In this document: one piece after another, positions 51,688-59,998 of the stretch
Numbering within the stretch: the first letter of the stretch is position 1
How the letters are laid out: each line of letters opens with the position of its first letter
DNA from: Prosthecodimorpha staleyi
GTDB lineage: Bacteria > Pseudomonadota > Alphaproteobacteria > Rhizobiales > Ancalomicrobiaceae
Reading direction: 5' to 3'
Assembly: GCF_018729455.1 (NCBI RefSeq)
Contig: NZ_JAHHZF010000009.1
Coordinates: forward strand, 197,878-261,877
DNA length: 64,000 nt
Translations under genes and position numbers: made by a program
The notes under the pieces: generated by a model
The model's input: only the letters and a program-made list of their open reading frames with translations
Told to the model about the DNA's origin: nothing
Database searches by the model: none

Positions 51688-52899
51688 TCAGGTCGGTTCG
51701 GACAGGAAGGCGAGCGCAGCGCGCACGTAGATCTTGGCGCAATCGACGACGTCCCGGGCATGAACCCAGTCGTCGACGCCGGAGACGCGATCGGCCTGCG
51801 GACCATAGCAGACCGCCGGCACGCCGAGCCGGCGCCAGCGGCTGGCATCGCTCGCGGGCAAGCGGACGACCGGGACTGCCGCTTCGCCCCGCACCGCGCC
51901 ATGGGCGGCTGCCATGGCGGCGACGATCGGGCTGGAGGCCGCGGTCCAGTTCGGCTCCCAGCCCTTCAGGCGCCGGCGCGACAGGCCTTCGATCCGCCCG
52001 ATCACCGCGTCGACGCGGGCCTCGATGTCGGCGATGGTCAGGCCCGGCGGGATGCGGAAATCGATCTCCGCGGTGGCCCGGGTCGCCGACTGGCTGACGA
52101 AACGGCCGCCCGCGATGGTGCCGGTGTTGACCGAGAGACGAAGGCCGTCCCGCTCGGGATGGTCCGCGACCGCGGCGATCTCGGCAGGCGGTGCCGCCGT
52201 CGTGTCGTTCCAGCGGTCGATCTCGGCGATCGCCGCGGCGAGGCGGGTGACCGCCGATGAGAGCGGGCGCGCCAGCATGCCCTGGGCAGACGGCGCGGTG
52301 GCGTCGAGCGCCAGCCACAGGAGACCCTTCTCGGCGAGCGCGAGCGCCATCGCGCCGGGTCCCTCGCCGCAGATCATGGCGTCGCCGATCAGTCCCGATT
52401 CGGTCTCCAGGAGATAGCCGGCCCCATCCGGCCCGAACACCGTCTCGTCGGCGACGGCCGTGAAGGTGATGCGACCGGACCAGGCGTCCGGGTGGGCCGC
52501 CAGCAGCTCGAAGGCGAGCGTCTGGGCCGCCACCGCGCCCTTCATGTTGCCGACGCCGAGGCCGAAGATCCGGCCGTCCCGGTGCGTCGCAGCGTGCAGC
52601 GGCACCGACCAGTCGGCGACCTCGCCCGGATGCACGGTGTCGAGATGGACGTTGAAGACGAGATGCCGGCCGGGCCCGCTGCCCTCGGCGACGGCGATGA
52701 CGTTGGGTTTCTCCGGCACCTTGCGGACGGTGCGGGGGGCAATGCCGGCCGCGCTCAACCGATCGACGACGAGGTCCGCGACGGAACGCGTGTCGCCGGG
52801 CGGGTTGCTGCTGTCGGCGGCGACCAGCCGGTCGAGGAAGGCGAGGAGCGCGGGGGTGGCGGCCTCGATGGCGGCATCGAATGCGAGCGGGGCGGTCAT
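51688..52899 (-). CDS. M20 family metallopeptidase-like protein
   Basis: This is a 403-residue protein with the di-zinc M20 fold (ArgE/DapE/CPG2 group). Metal-ligand His85 and Asp87 are visible in FNVHLDTVHPG, the last ligand His is in WVHARD, and a dimerisation domain lies between. Two key positions are altered: the bridging Asp of the D-M-K-G motif is Asn118 (GVGNMKGA), and the E-E pair is E152-T153 (ADETVFG). Either the enzyme uses one metal or it has lost activity. The ATG at 52899 has CGGAGG upstream. It is followed after 39 bases by the GGT-like gene. Confidence 0.5.
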   Translation of the reverse strand: MTAPLAFDAAIEAATPALLAFLDRLVAADSSNPPGDTRSVADLVVDRLSAAGIAPRTVRKVPEKPNVIAVAEGSGPGRHLVFNVHLDTVHPGEVADWSVPLHAATHRDGRIFGLGVGNMKGAVAAQTLAFELLAAHPDAWSGRITFTAVADETVFGPDGAGYLLETESGLIGDAMICGEGPGAMALALAEKGLLWLALDATAPSAQGMLARPLSSAVTRLAAAIAEIDRWNDTTAAPPAEIAAVADHPERDGLRLSVNTGTIAGGRFVSQSATRATAEIDFRIPPGLTIADIEARVDAVIGRIEGLSRRRLKGWEPNWTAASSPIVAAMAAAHGAVRGEAAVPVVRLPASDASRWRRLGVPAVCYGPQADRVSGVDDWVHARDVVDCAKIYVRAALAFLSEPT

Positions 52900-52938
52900 G
52901 GCCAAGCCTCCGGGGGGTCGCAGGACGGTGGCATGTCG

Positions 52939-52955
52939 TTTGCGTCTTGCGCAAA
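52939..52955. promoter_or_regulatory. inverted repeat TTTGCG-N5-CGCAAA between divergent genes
   Basis: Exact six-base arms lie in the short divergent gap between the M20-like gene and the SDR gene. An ACTTGC half-site follows at 52958-52963, giving a degenerate match to the ATGCAAGT-N-ACTTGCAT sites. The spacing fits a shared operator for both genes. Confidence 0.5.
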
Positions 52956-52965
52956 GGACTTGCGG

Positions 52966-53775
52966 ATGGCCGCAGGCCCGATACCGGAGGGCGACGACTT
53001 GGCGGGACTGTTGCAGGACAAGGTGGCGCTGGTCACCGGCGGCGCGCAGGGGATCGGGCTCGCGGTCGCGCGCGCCTTCCTGGCCGAGGGCGCCGCCGTG
53101 GCGATCGCGGACGTGCGCGCCGACGTGCTGGAGGCCGCGGCGGCGGGGCTGCCGGGCCGGGTCCTGCCGGTCGCCCTCGACGTGACCGACGAAGCGGCGA
53201 CCGAGATGGCGGTCGCGCGGATCGAGGCGGACCTCGGCCCGCTTGCGATCGCGGTGCCCAATGCCGGCATCCTGGTCCTGAAGCACGGGGTCGAAACCGG
53301 GGTCGACGAGTTCCGCCGGGTGCTCGACGTGAACCTGACCGGCGCTTTCGTGACCGCCAAGGTCGCGGCCCGGCGCCTGCTGGCGCACGGCAAGGGCGGC
53401 CGGATCGTATTCACCTCGTCGCTGTTCGGACTGCGCGGCGGGCGCGAGAACTCGGCCTACTCGGCCTCGAAATTCGGCATGATCGGCGTGATGCAGAGCC
53501 TGGCGGCGGAACTCGCGCCGGCCGGGATTCTGGTCAACGCGGTCTGCCCCGGGCAAATGGACACCGAGATGATCCGGCAGCTGTTCCGCGACCGTGCCGC
53601 CATCCGCGGCGTGCCGGAAGCGGAAGTCAGGGGCGCGCTCGAGGGCCGGATTCCGGTCGGCCATCTCGGTCCGCTCGATCATCTCGCCGGAACCTACGTG
53701 TACCTGGCCTCCGACCTGTCGCGCTACGTCACCGGCCAGTCGATCACCGTGGACGGCGGCTGGCAGATCGGCTGA
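52966..53775 (+). CDS. SDR family NAD(P)-dependent oxidoreductase
   Basis: This is a 269-residue short-chain dehydrogenase with TGGAQGIG, Asp in AIADVRAD after beta-2 (NAD type), PNAGIL for the structural motif, the catalytic Ser in FTSSLFG, YSASK and the ending GQSITVDGGWQIG. Two starts are plausible. The ATG at 52966 has AAAGGA upstream. A TTG at 52999 has a perfect GGAGGG seven bases before it and would begin right at the family start (AGLLQDKVALVTGG). It is divergent from the M20/GGT pair. Confidence 0.5.
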   Translation: MAAGPIPEGDDLAGLLQDKVALVTGGAQGIGLAVARAFLAEGAAVAIADVRADVLEAAAAGLPGRVLPVALDVTDEAATEMAVARIEADLGPLAIAVPNAGILVLKHGVETGVDEFRRVLDVNLTGAFVTAKVAARRLLAHGKGGRIVFTSSLFGLRGGRENSAYSASKFGMIGVMQSLAAELAPAGILVNAVCPGQMDTEMIRQLFRDRAAIRGVPEAEVRGALEGRIPVGHLGPLDHLAGTYVYLASDLSRYVTGQSITVDGGWQIG

Positions 53776-53786
53776 CCCCCGCGGCG

Positions 53787-53960
53787 TCACGGCTGAACGG
53801 CCTCGGCACGACGGCCGACGATCCGGGCGCCGGTCTGCGGGGCGGTTGCGCCCTCGCTGCCGGCGCCCGCCTCCCGGTTGAGCACGGCGCGCACCGCCGG
53901 GCCATGGGCATCGCGGCGCGTGGAGCGGTTGGAAACCTGGCTGACCGGATCGGACGTCAT
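53787..53960 (-). CDS. possible small protein at the end of the GMC operon
   Basis: This is a 57-codon frame that starts with an ATGA overlap at the stop of the gluconate-dehydrogenase-subunit-like gene, the same junction type used elsewhere in this operon. The product is polar, rich in Arg, Ala and Gly, without signal or membrane segment, and matches no family I know. The ribosome-binding site is weak. It may be a real coupled gene or chance; the call is uncertain. Confidence 0.5.
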   Translation of the reverse strand: MTSDPVSQVSNRSTRRDAHGPAVRAVLNREAGAGSEGATAPQTGARIVGRRAEAVQP

Positions 53961-54397
53961 TGCGGACTCGCAGTTGGACACTCGGATGCCTCCGGATCGA
54001 CCGGAACGCGCGGATCGCGCCAGCGCGGCGGCGCCGCCATCATGGCGACGGCCTGCTCCTCGGCCCCGAACCCGTCGCGCGGCAGGGTGAGAGCCTGCTG
54101 GCCGTCATAGCCGATAGCGTGGCGGACGGCGGGGCTGAGGAAATAGGCGCCGAAGACGAGTTCGAGCAGGGCTTCGAAGCCCGGACGGTCGGCGGCCGCG
54201 CAGGCCTCGACATCGTCCGGCCCGAAGGCCTCCGGCAGGGCGGCCAGGATCCGGTCCGGCACGCCGGCGAGATCCGGACGGATCTTGAGGACGCGGGCGA
54301 TCAGGGCCCCTGCGGGATCGGCCGCCGAGTAGGCCGGGCTTGGCCCGCGGCCCGGCACGAGCAGATCGAACAGCTGCGTCCGGCGCGGGTCGCTCAT
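53957..54397 (-). CDS. gluconate 2-dehydrogenase subunit 3-like protein
   Basis: The 146-residue product resembles the small subunit (subunit 3 family) that accompanies GMC-type membrane dehydrogenases: FDLLVPGRGPSPAYSAAD at the start and FLSPAVRHAIGYDGQQ in the second half. The Tat signal common in that family is missing, as it is in the GMC partner. It overlaps the GMC gene by ATGA. No cytochrome c subunit is encoded, so the electron acceptor is unclear. Confidence 0.5.
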   Translation of the reverse strand: MSDPRRTQLFDLLVPGRGPSPAYSAADPAGALIARVLKIRPDLAGVPDRILAALPEAFGPDDVEACAAADRPGFEALLELVFGAYFLSPAVRHAIGYDGQQALTLPRDGFGAEEQAVAMMAAPPRWRDPRVPVDPEASECPTASPQ

Positions 54398-55998
54398 GCC
54401 GCACTCCGAATGTCGCGGCGCCCGGCGACCAGCCTTTCGGCCGCCCGCAGCGCGAGGGCCGCGGTGGTCAGCGCGGGATTGACCGAGGAGCCGGTCACGA
54501 AGGTGCTGCCGTCGACGATCATCAGGTTGGGCACGTCGTGGACGCGGTTCCAGCGGTCGACCACCGAGGTCTCCGGGTCGTCGCCCATGCGGGCGGTTCC
54601 GAGCAGGTGCCAGCCGAGATCCGGGATCAGGCCGGTCGCCTCGGTCCGGTAGGCGCCCGCCTCGCGCAGCGATTGCTCCGCCTTGGCGGTGTTGAAGGCC
54701 AGCATCCTGTGGCAGTCCTCCGAGACGCGATAGACCAGCCGCGGCGCCGGCAGCCCGTCGGAATCGGTCAGGGTCGGATGGAGTTCGACGCGGTTTTCCG
54801 GATCGGGCAGGTCCTCGCAGGACAGCCCCCAGATCGCCGTCCGGCCGAGCCAGGCGGCGACATGGTCGTGGACGGCATCGCCCCAGCGCCGGCCGTCGCG
54901 CCAGGGAAACAGCGCCGCCGAGAGCGGGCCGCCGGACGGGCCGAGATTCCATTTCGCGCCGCGCACGAAGCCGCGGGACGGATCGGATTCGGCGAATTCC
55001 ATCGAATAGAGGCTCTGGCCCCAGTGGCCCTGCCAGCTCTGCATCGGTTCGTCGAAGAAGCCGACGACCCGCCCGAACGGGTGCATCATCAGCCGCCGGC
55101 CGACCTGGCCGGAGCGGGCCGCCAGGCCGTCCGGGTTGCGGCCGGAGCGCGACAGCAGGAGCAGGCGCGCGCTGCCGAGCGCGTTGGCGGCGAGGATCAC
55201 GAGCGCCGCGCGGATCCGGCGGCGCTCGCCGTGGCGCACATAGACGACGCCGTCTGCCCGGCCGGCTGCGTCGAGCGTGATCTCGGCGACACGGGCATGA
55301 TCGAGCACACGCGCGCCGAGCGCTTCCGCGCGCGGCCAGTGGGTCAGGTCCACGGAGGCCTTGGCGCCCTCGTTGCAGCCGTAGCCGCAGGTCGAGCGCT
55401 GCACGCAGGGCCGTCGCCCGTCATAGGGGCGCGATGCGATCGAATTGGAGCCGGGCCACCAGTGCCAGCCGAGGCGCTGATGGGCCGCGGCGACCTTCGT
55501 GCCCCAGGCGCCGACGGGCAGCTGAGGTAGCGGGTAGTCCGCACGCGGCGGATAGGCCGGGTCGCCGACGAGGCCCGAGGCGCCGAAGTCGCGGTCGATG
55601 CGATCATAGAAGGGATCGAGCTCGAAATAGTCGATCGGCCAGTCGTCGGCGACGCCGTCGAGCGACCGCACCCGAAAATCGGACGGCAGGAAGCGCATCC
55701 AGTGGGCGCCGTACAGGATGGTCGAGCCGCCGACGCCGTGGAAGAGCTGCGGCTTCATCTCCGCGTCGGTGTCGTCGACGGGCGTGTCCTCCCGCCGTCC
55801 CCGGCGGTTGGGATGGGCATGCCAGGGGCCGAGCCCCGCCACCTCGACGTCGTCGTGGCGGCCGCGATAGTCCTCGCGGTCGTGGCGCCCGCCCTGTTCC
55901 AGGCACGTCACGGCGATCCCGGCCTCGGCGAGGCGGCGGGCGACCACGGCCCCGGACAGCCCGGCGCCGACGATCAGGACATCGGTCGTTTCCACCAT
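54394..55998 (-). CDS. GMC family FAD-dependent oxidoreductase
   Basis: This is a 534-residue flavoprotein of the glucose-methanol-choline group, closest in plan to gluconate 2-dehydrogenase large subunits. The FAD motif VLIVGAGLSGAVVARRLAEAG is followed by the GGSTILYGAHWMRF loop. The C-terminal active site has the conserved His in GWHLLGTARMG and the Asn in SSVNPALT. It contains several Cys in RPCVQRSTCGYGCNEG, a cluster typical of this subgroup. There is no export signal. It probably oxidises a secondary alcohol or sugar acid to the ketone that feeds the aco-type dehydrogenase encoded upstream. Confidence 0.5.
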   Translation of the reverse strand: MVETTDVLIVGAGLSGAVVARRLAEAGIAVTCLEQGGRHDREDYRGRHDDVEVAGLGPWHAHPNRRGRREDTPVDDTDAEMKPQLFHGVGGSTILYGAHWMRFLPSDFRVRSLDGVADDWPIDYFELDPFYDRIDRDFGASGLVGDPAYPPRADYPLPQLPVGAWGTKVAAAHQRLGWHWWPGSNSIASRPYDGRRPCVQRSTCGYGCNEGAKASVDLTHWPRAEALGARVLDHARVAEITLDAAGRADGVVYVRHGERRRIRAALVILAANALGSARLLLLSRSGRNPDGLAARSGQVGRRLMMHPFGRVVGFFDEPMQSWQGHWGQSLYSMEFAESDPSRGFVRGAKWNLGPSGGPLSAALFPWRDGRRWGDAVHDHVAAWLGRTAIWGLSCEDLPDPENRVELHPTLTDSDGLPAPRLVYRVSEDCHRMLAFNTAKAEQSLREAGAYRTEATGLIPDLGWHLLGTARMGDDPETSVVDRWNRVHDVPNLMIVDGSTFVTGSSVNPALTTAALALRAAERLVAGRRDIRSAA

Positions 55999-56005
55999 GG
56001 CGGCC

Positions 56006-56560
56006 TCACTCCGCCGGCCGCTTCGGGTGCCAGAGGCGGACCGGCGCGTCGGCCTCGTAGGCCTTGCCGCGCGGCGCCGAGCAGAGCTCCATCTGCAGGC
56101 CCCATGGCGCGAGGAAATAGACCCAGGACGCGCCGGCCGAGTTGCCCGTCGTGATCGCCATCGGTTCGCCGAGGATGCGGACGCCATGGGCCTTCAGATG
56201 GGCGACGGCGGCATGGATGTCGTCGACATAGAGGGCGATGTGGTGGCCGCCCCAATCGCTGTTGCGCGGCCGCGTGCGGACCTGGTCGGGGGCGGTGTAT
56301 TCGAAGAGCTCGAGGTTGAGACCGTTCCGGCAGCGCAGGAAGGAATAGCGGCAGGTCGCCTTCGGGTCGACGTCGAGCGCCTCGGCCATGAAGGCCTCGT
56401 CCTCGGGCCGCCCGCCGATGGCGTCGCCCGCATAGACGAAGTCGGCGCCGATCACCTCGACGAAGAAGACCACGGCCGCTTCCAGGTCGGGGACGGTCAG
56501 GCCGACATGGTCAAGCCCGGCCAGGCCGGGGATGCCGCGGGCGGCAGTCGACGGGGTCAT
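56006..56560 (-). CDS. VOC superfamily protein (glyoxalase/bleomycin-resistance fold)
   Basis: This is a 184-residue protein with paired beta-alpha-beta-beta-beta modules: GLDHVGLTVPDLEAAVVFFVEVIGA in the first, HHIALYVDDIHAAVAHLKAHGV in the second, and the metal-binding Glu in LQMELC. VOC enzymes include lyases, dioxygenases and epimerases acting on dicarbonyl compounds. It lies three bases after the acoC-like gene and seven before the GMC gene. Its likely role is isomerisation or cleavage of a carbonyl intermediate. Confidence 0.5.
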   Translation of the reverse strand: MTPSTAARGIPGLAGLDHVGLTVPDLEAAVVFFVEVIGADFVYAGDAIGGRPEDEAFMAEALDVDPKATCRYSFLRCRNGLNLELFEYTAPDQVRTRPRNSDWGGHHIALYVDDIHAAVAHLKAHGVRILGEPMAITTGNSAGASWVYFLAPWGLQMELCSAPRGKAYEADAPVRLWHPKRPAE

Positions 56561-56563
56561 CGC

Positions 56564-57697
56564 TCAGACCCCCGCGCGCGCAAAACAGTCCCGCAGTGCG
56601 CGGACGACCTCCGCGGGCGCTTCGAGCTGCGGCATGTGGCCGGCACCGGCGATCCGGCTCGTCGCAACTCCTGCCGGCAGACCGGCGGCGTGGGCGATCG
56701 GGACGATCCGATCCGCCTCGCCCCAGATGACGGCGACCGGACAGGCCAGCGACGCGGCTTCGGCGCGCAGGTCCACGGCCTGCCGCCCGTCGGGAAACAC
56801 GGCGGCGGCGATCGCCGCGAGCGCCTCGGGGACGCCGTCGCGGCGCTTCATGCGCAGCACGTCGTCGATCATCCGGCGCTCGACCGCGTCGGCATTGGCG
56901 AAGAGCCGTCCGAGGATGTCCTTCAAATCCTTGCGCCGCTCGGCCGCCAGGAAGCCGGCGATGTAGCCGCCGTCGATCTCGGGTCCGAAGCCGACCGGCG
57001 CCAGAAGCGACAGCGAGGCGACCGCCTCCGGCCGTGCGGCCGCAGCAGCGAGCGCGACGGCGCCGCCGAGCGAATGGCCGACGAGATGCGCGCGCGGCAG
57101 GTTGAGGGCGTCAATCAGGCCCGTTACCGCCCCGGCCAGCGTCTTCAGCGTGCCGTCGCCGATCTCGGTGCCGGAGGCGCCGTGGCCAGGCAGATCGAGC
57201 GCCAGGACCGGGCGCTCCGCGGCGAGTTGGCTTTCGACGAACATCCAGTTGTCGCGGTCGCCGCCGAAGCCATGGATCAGCACCACCGGTACGGCGTCGG
57301 AGGGCCCCGCCCCCGGCGTGCGGCGCAGGGCGATCGACAGGGCGCCGACCGTGACGACCTCGTCGACCGGGCCTGCATCCGTGTCGGCTGCCTCGACGAC
57401 CCATTCGGCCTGCGCCGCCACGACCGCGTCGATCTCGGCGTCCGGGACGCCGGCGTCCGCGATCACGCCGATCAGCGTGCCGACGGGCACGATCCGTCCC
57501 GCCTCGACGACGGCGCGGCGCAATACGCCCGCGGCGGCGGCCGTCTCCACATTGGTGATCTTGGTCGTCTCGATCTCCGCCAGATCCTGACCCGCGGCGA
57601 CCGCCTCGCCCGGCGCCACCAGCCAGCGGGCCACGGCCCCCTCCGTCATGGTCATGCCGTAGCGCGGCATGCGGACCGGCGTCACGGCGGCGCTCAT
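56564..57697 (-). CDS. acoC: acetoin dehydrogenase-type E2 subunit (lipoyl domain plus alpha/beta hydrolase)
   Basis: This is a 377-residue protein with the AcoC architecture. An N-terminal lipoyl domain (RMPRYGMTMTEGAVARWLVAPG) has the lipoyl-carrying Lys46 in ETTKITN. A linker and an alpha/beta-hydrolase-like acyltransferase domain follow, with LIHGFGGDRDNW, GHSLGG and a final GAGHMPQLE. No E3-binding domain is present, as in AcoC. It transfers the acyl group made by the E1 alpha/beta pair to CoA. The ATG at 57697 overlaps the E1 beta stop. Confidence 0.5.
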   Translation of the reverse strand: MSAAVTPVRMPRYGMTMTEGAVARWLVAPGEAVAAGQDLAEIETTKITNVETAAAAGVLRRAVVEAGRIVPVGTLIGVIADAGVPDAEIDAVVAAQAEWVVEAADTDAGPVDEVVTVGALSIALRRTPGAGPSDAVPVVLIHGFGGDRDNWMFVESQLAAERPVLALDLPGHGASGTEIGDGTLKTLAGAVTGLIDALNLPRAHLVGHSLGGAVALAAAAARPEAVASLSLLAPVGFGPEIDGGYIAGFLAAERRKDLKDILGRLFANADAVERRMIDDVLRMKRRDGVPEALAAIAAAVFPDGRQAVDLRAEAASLACPVAVIWGEADRIVPIAHAAGLPAGVATSRIAGAGHMPQLEAPAEVVRALRDCFARAGV

Positions 57698-58707
57698 CGG
57701 GTCCACCCGACGGCCTTGCGGACCGCCGCCTCGATCTTCTCGACGCTCGGGATGTAGGCGGCCTCGAGCTCCGGCGCATAGGGCACCGGGGCATGCGGCG
57801 GCGTGACCTTCTGGATCGGCGCCTTCAGCAGGCCGAAAGCCTCCTCGGCGACGATGCCGGCGATGTCGGAGGCCATCCCGCAGCGCGGATAGGCCTCGTC
57901 GACGATGACGAGCCGGCCGGTCTCTTCGAGCGTCTCGACGATCGTGTCGATGTCGATGGGCGAGGTCGTGCGCGGGTCGACCACCGTCGCCTCGATGCCG
58001 TCGCGGGCGAGCCGGGCCGCCGCCTCCATGGCGCGGCCGACCATGCGGCCATAGGCCACGATGGTGACATCGCCGCCGTCGCGCAGCACGCCGGCCTCGC
58101 CGAAGGGCACCACATAGGCGCCGTCCGGCACCTCGCCCATGTCGTCATACATCGCCTTGTGTTCGAGGAAGATGACCGGGTCGTCGTCGCGGATCGCCTG
58201 GATGAGCAGGCCCTTGGCGTCATAGGGCGAGGATGGCACCACGACCTTCAGGCCCGGAATGTGGGTGAAAAGCGGGTAGAGCGCCTGGCTGTGCTGGCTG
58301 GCCGAGCGCGTGCCGGCCCCGAAGGTGGCGCGCAGCACCATGGGGGTGACGGCCTTGCCGCCGAACATGTAGCGGAACTTGGCGGCCTGGTTGAAGATCT
58401 GGTCGAAGCAGACGCCCATGAAATCGACGAACATGATCTCGACCACCGGCCGCAGGCCCGTCATCGCAGCGCCGGCGGCGGCGCCCACGAAGGCGCTTTC
58501 GGTGATCGGCGTGTCGCGCACCCGCTCGGGGCCGAATTCGGCGAGCAGCCCCTTGGTGACCCCGAAGGCACCGCCCCAGGCATCCTGCTCGCCTGACGCT
58601 CCTTTCCCGCCGGCGACATCCTCGCCCATGACGAAGACCCGCGGATCGCGCCGCATCTCCAGCCGCATCGCCTCGTTCAGCGCCTGTCGGAAGGACTTCC
58701 TCGGCAT
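57694..58707 (-). CDS. acoB: thiamine-dependent dehydrogenase E1 beta subunit (AcoB/PdhB type)
   Basis: This is a 337-residue transketolase-like subunit: FRQALNEAMRLEMRRDPRVFVMGEDV at the start, RDTPITESAFVGAAAGAAMTGLRPVVEIMF, AGTRSASQHSQALYPLFTHIPGLKVVVPSSPYDAKGLL, and a C-terminal domain with FLEHKAMYD and PRCGMASDI. It forms the active site with E1 alpha. It lies 30 bases after acoA. Context with AcoC-type E2 points to acetoin or a related 2-oxo or hydroxy-ketone rather than pyruvate. Confidence 0.5.
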   Translation of the reverse strand: MPRKSFRQALNEAMRLEMRRDPRVFVMGEDVAGGKGASGEQDAWGGAFGVTKGLLAEFGPERVRDTPITESAFVGAAAGAAMTGLRPVVEIMFVDFMGVCFDQIFNQAAKFRYMFGGKAVTPMVLRATFGAGTRSASQHSQALYPLFTHIPGLKVVVPSSPYDAKGLLIQAIRDDDPVIFLEHKAMYDDMGEVPDGAYVVPFGEAGVLRDGGDVTIVAYGRMVGRAMEAAARLARDGIEATVVDPRTTSPIDIDTIVETLEETGRLVIVDEAYPRCGMASDIAGIVAEEAFGLLKAPIQKVTPPHAPVPYAPELEAAYIPSVEKIEAAVRKAVGWTR

Positions 58708-58737
58708 TGCTGGGTCTCCGTCGCGTGTCGGCGGGCT

Positions 58738-59706
58738 TCAGGGATAGGAGACGTAGACGTCGGTCGCGACGGTGGCGGGATCCGGTCGGGGTGCGGCGCG
58801 GGCCGCCACGACGGCGCCCTCGACCGAGGCCGCCGCCTCGGCATCGATGGCGTCGAGTTCGGCCTCGTCGATCAGGCCGGCCGGCACGACCTTGGCGCGG
58901 AAGACCTTCAGGCAGTCGCGCTCGGATCGCATCGACTGCTTTTCGGCCGGGGTCCTATAGGTGTCGGCGTCGCCGCTGAAATGGCCGAGATAGCGCGGCA
59001 CGGTGATGTGCAGGACCGTCGGTCCCTCGCCGGCGCGGCCGCGCGCCACCGCGCGTCCGGCCGCCTCGTGGACCGCGAAGACATCGGTGCCGTCGACCCG
59101 TTCGGCCGGGATGCCGTAGCCGGCGGCCCGGACGACGATGTCGCCCGCGACGGCCCAACTCGACGCGGTCGCCTCCGCGAAGCCGTTGTCTTCGATGGCG
59201 AAGATCACCGGAAGGTCCCAGACCCGGGCGAGATTGAGGGATTCCGCGGTCGTGCCCTGATTGAAGCCACCGTCGCCCGTATAGGCGACCGCCACGGCGC
59301 CGGAGCCGGTCAGCTTGGCGGTCAGGGCCGCCCCGCAGGCGAGGGGAGGGGCGCCGCCGACGATGCCGTTGGCACCGAGCATGCCCTTGTCGAGATCGGC
59401 GATGTGCATCGAGCCGCCCTTGCCGTGGCAGATGCCGGTCGCGCGGGCGAAGATCTCGGCCATCATGCCGTCGACATCGCATCCCTTCGCGATCGAGTGG
59501 CCATGTCCGCGATGGGTCGAGGCGACGCGGTCGATATCGGTCAGGTGCATCGAGATGCCGACCGCGGAGGCCTCCTGCCCGGCATAGAGGTGGGTCGAAC
59601 CGGGGATGTCGCCCGACGACATCTCCCGCTGGACCCGCTCCTCGAAGACGCGGATCAGCGCCATGGTCCTGTAGGCCTTCAGGAGGTCTGCCCTGGCAAG
59701 CTGCAT
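58738..59706 (-). CDS. acoA: thiamine-dependent dehydrogenase E1 alpha subunit (AcoA/PdhA type)
   Basis: This is a 322-residue subunit carrying the thiamine-pyrophosphate motif, GDGGFNQG to IEDNGFAE, in which the usual N-N reads D-N. Other marks are AGQEASAVGISMHL and HRGHGHSIAKG at the N-terminal half and HGKGGSMHIAD. The phosphorylation-type Ser loop of mitochondrial E1 is absent. The ATG at 59706 has GGGGAG upstream. It is the first gene of the operon acoA-acoB-acoC-VOC-GMC-subunit 3. A dihydrolipoamide dehydrogenase gene is not in the window. Confidence 0.5.
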   Translation of the reverse strand: MQLARADLLKAYRTMALIRVFEERVQREMSSGDIPGSTHLYAGQEASAVGISMHLTDIDRVASTHRGHGHSIAKGCDVDGMMAEIFARATGICHGKGGSMHIADLDKGMLGANGIVGGAPPLACGAALTAKLTGSGAVAVAYTGDGGFNQGTTAESLNLARVWDLPVIFAIEDNGFAEATASSWAVAGDIVVRAAGYGIPAERVDGTDVFAVHEAAGRAVARGRAGEGPTVLHITVPRYLGHFSGDADTYRTPAEKQSMRSERDCLKVFRAKVVPAGLIDEAELDAIDAEAAASVEGAVVAARAAPRPDPATVATDVYVSYP

Positions 59707-59750
59707 GGGTCTCCCCGTCCTCGCGGGACGCAAGGGCGTCACTGGATTCA

Positions 59751-59779
59751 AATCTAACGAACCAGAGTTGCGTGGTAAA
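59751..59779 (-). promoter_or_regulatory. candidate sigma-70 promoter of the aco operon
   Basis: On the minus strand TTTACC (59774-59779) and TAGATT (59751-59756) are 17 bases apart, each matching four of six consensus positions. The leader to the ATG at 59706 would be about 40 bases. Confidence 0.5.
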
Positions 59780-59793
59780 GAAGTGACTTGCAT
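59777..59793. promoter_or_regulatory. ATGCAAGT-type operator at the aco promoter
   Basis: The right half ACTTGCAT (59786-59793) is exact and the left half matches five of eight positions, with AAGT-G-ACTT forming the core. It overlaps the edge of the -35 box, a common place for a repressor. Confidence 0.5.
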
Positions 59794-59998
59794 TGAAATC
59801 GGGCACGGAACGGCCTGATTTTCGGCAGCCCAGGCGGGTGGTTCCCGCATCCCGGCGCAGCGCCGCAAAAGGCCCTGGCGCGCCATGGAAGATCCGGGAT
59901 TGAGCAACTTTCGGGCAAGTGCCGCAGAAACCAGCGGCGCTTTGCCGCGAACGTCGCACCGTGTCCCTGCGTGAACAGGCGTTCCGGTCCGGTGGCCT

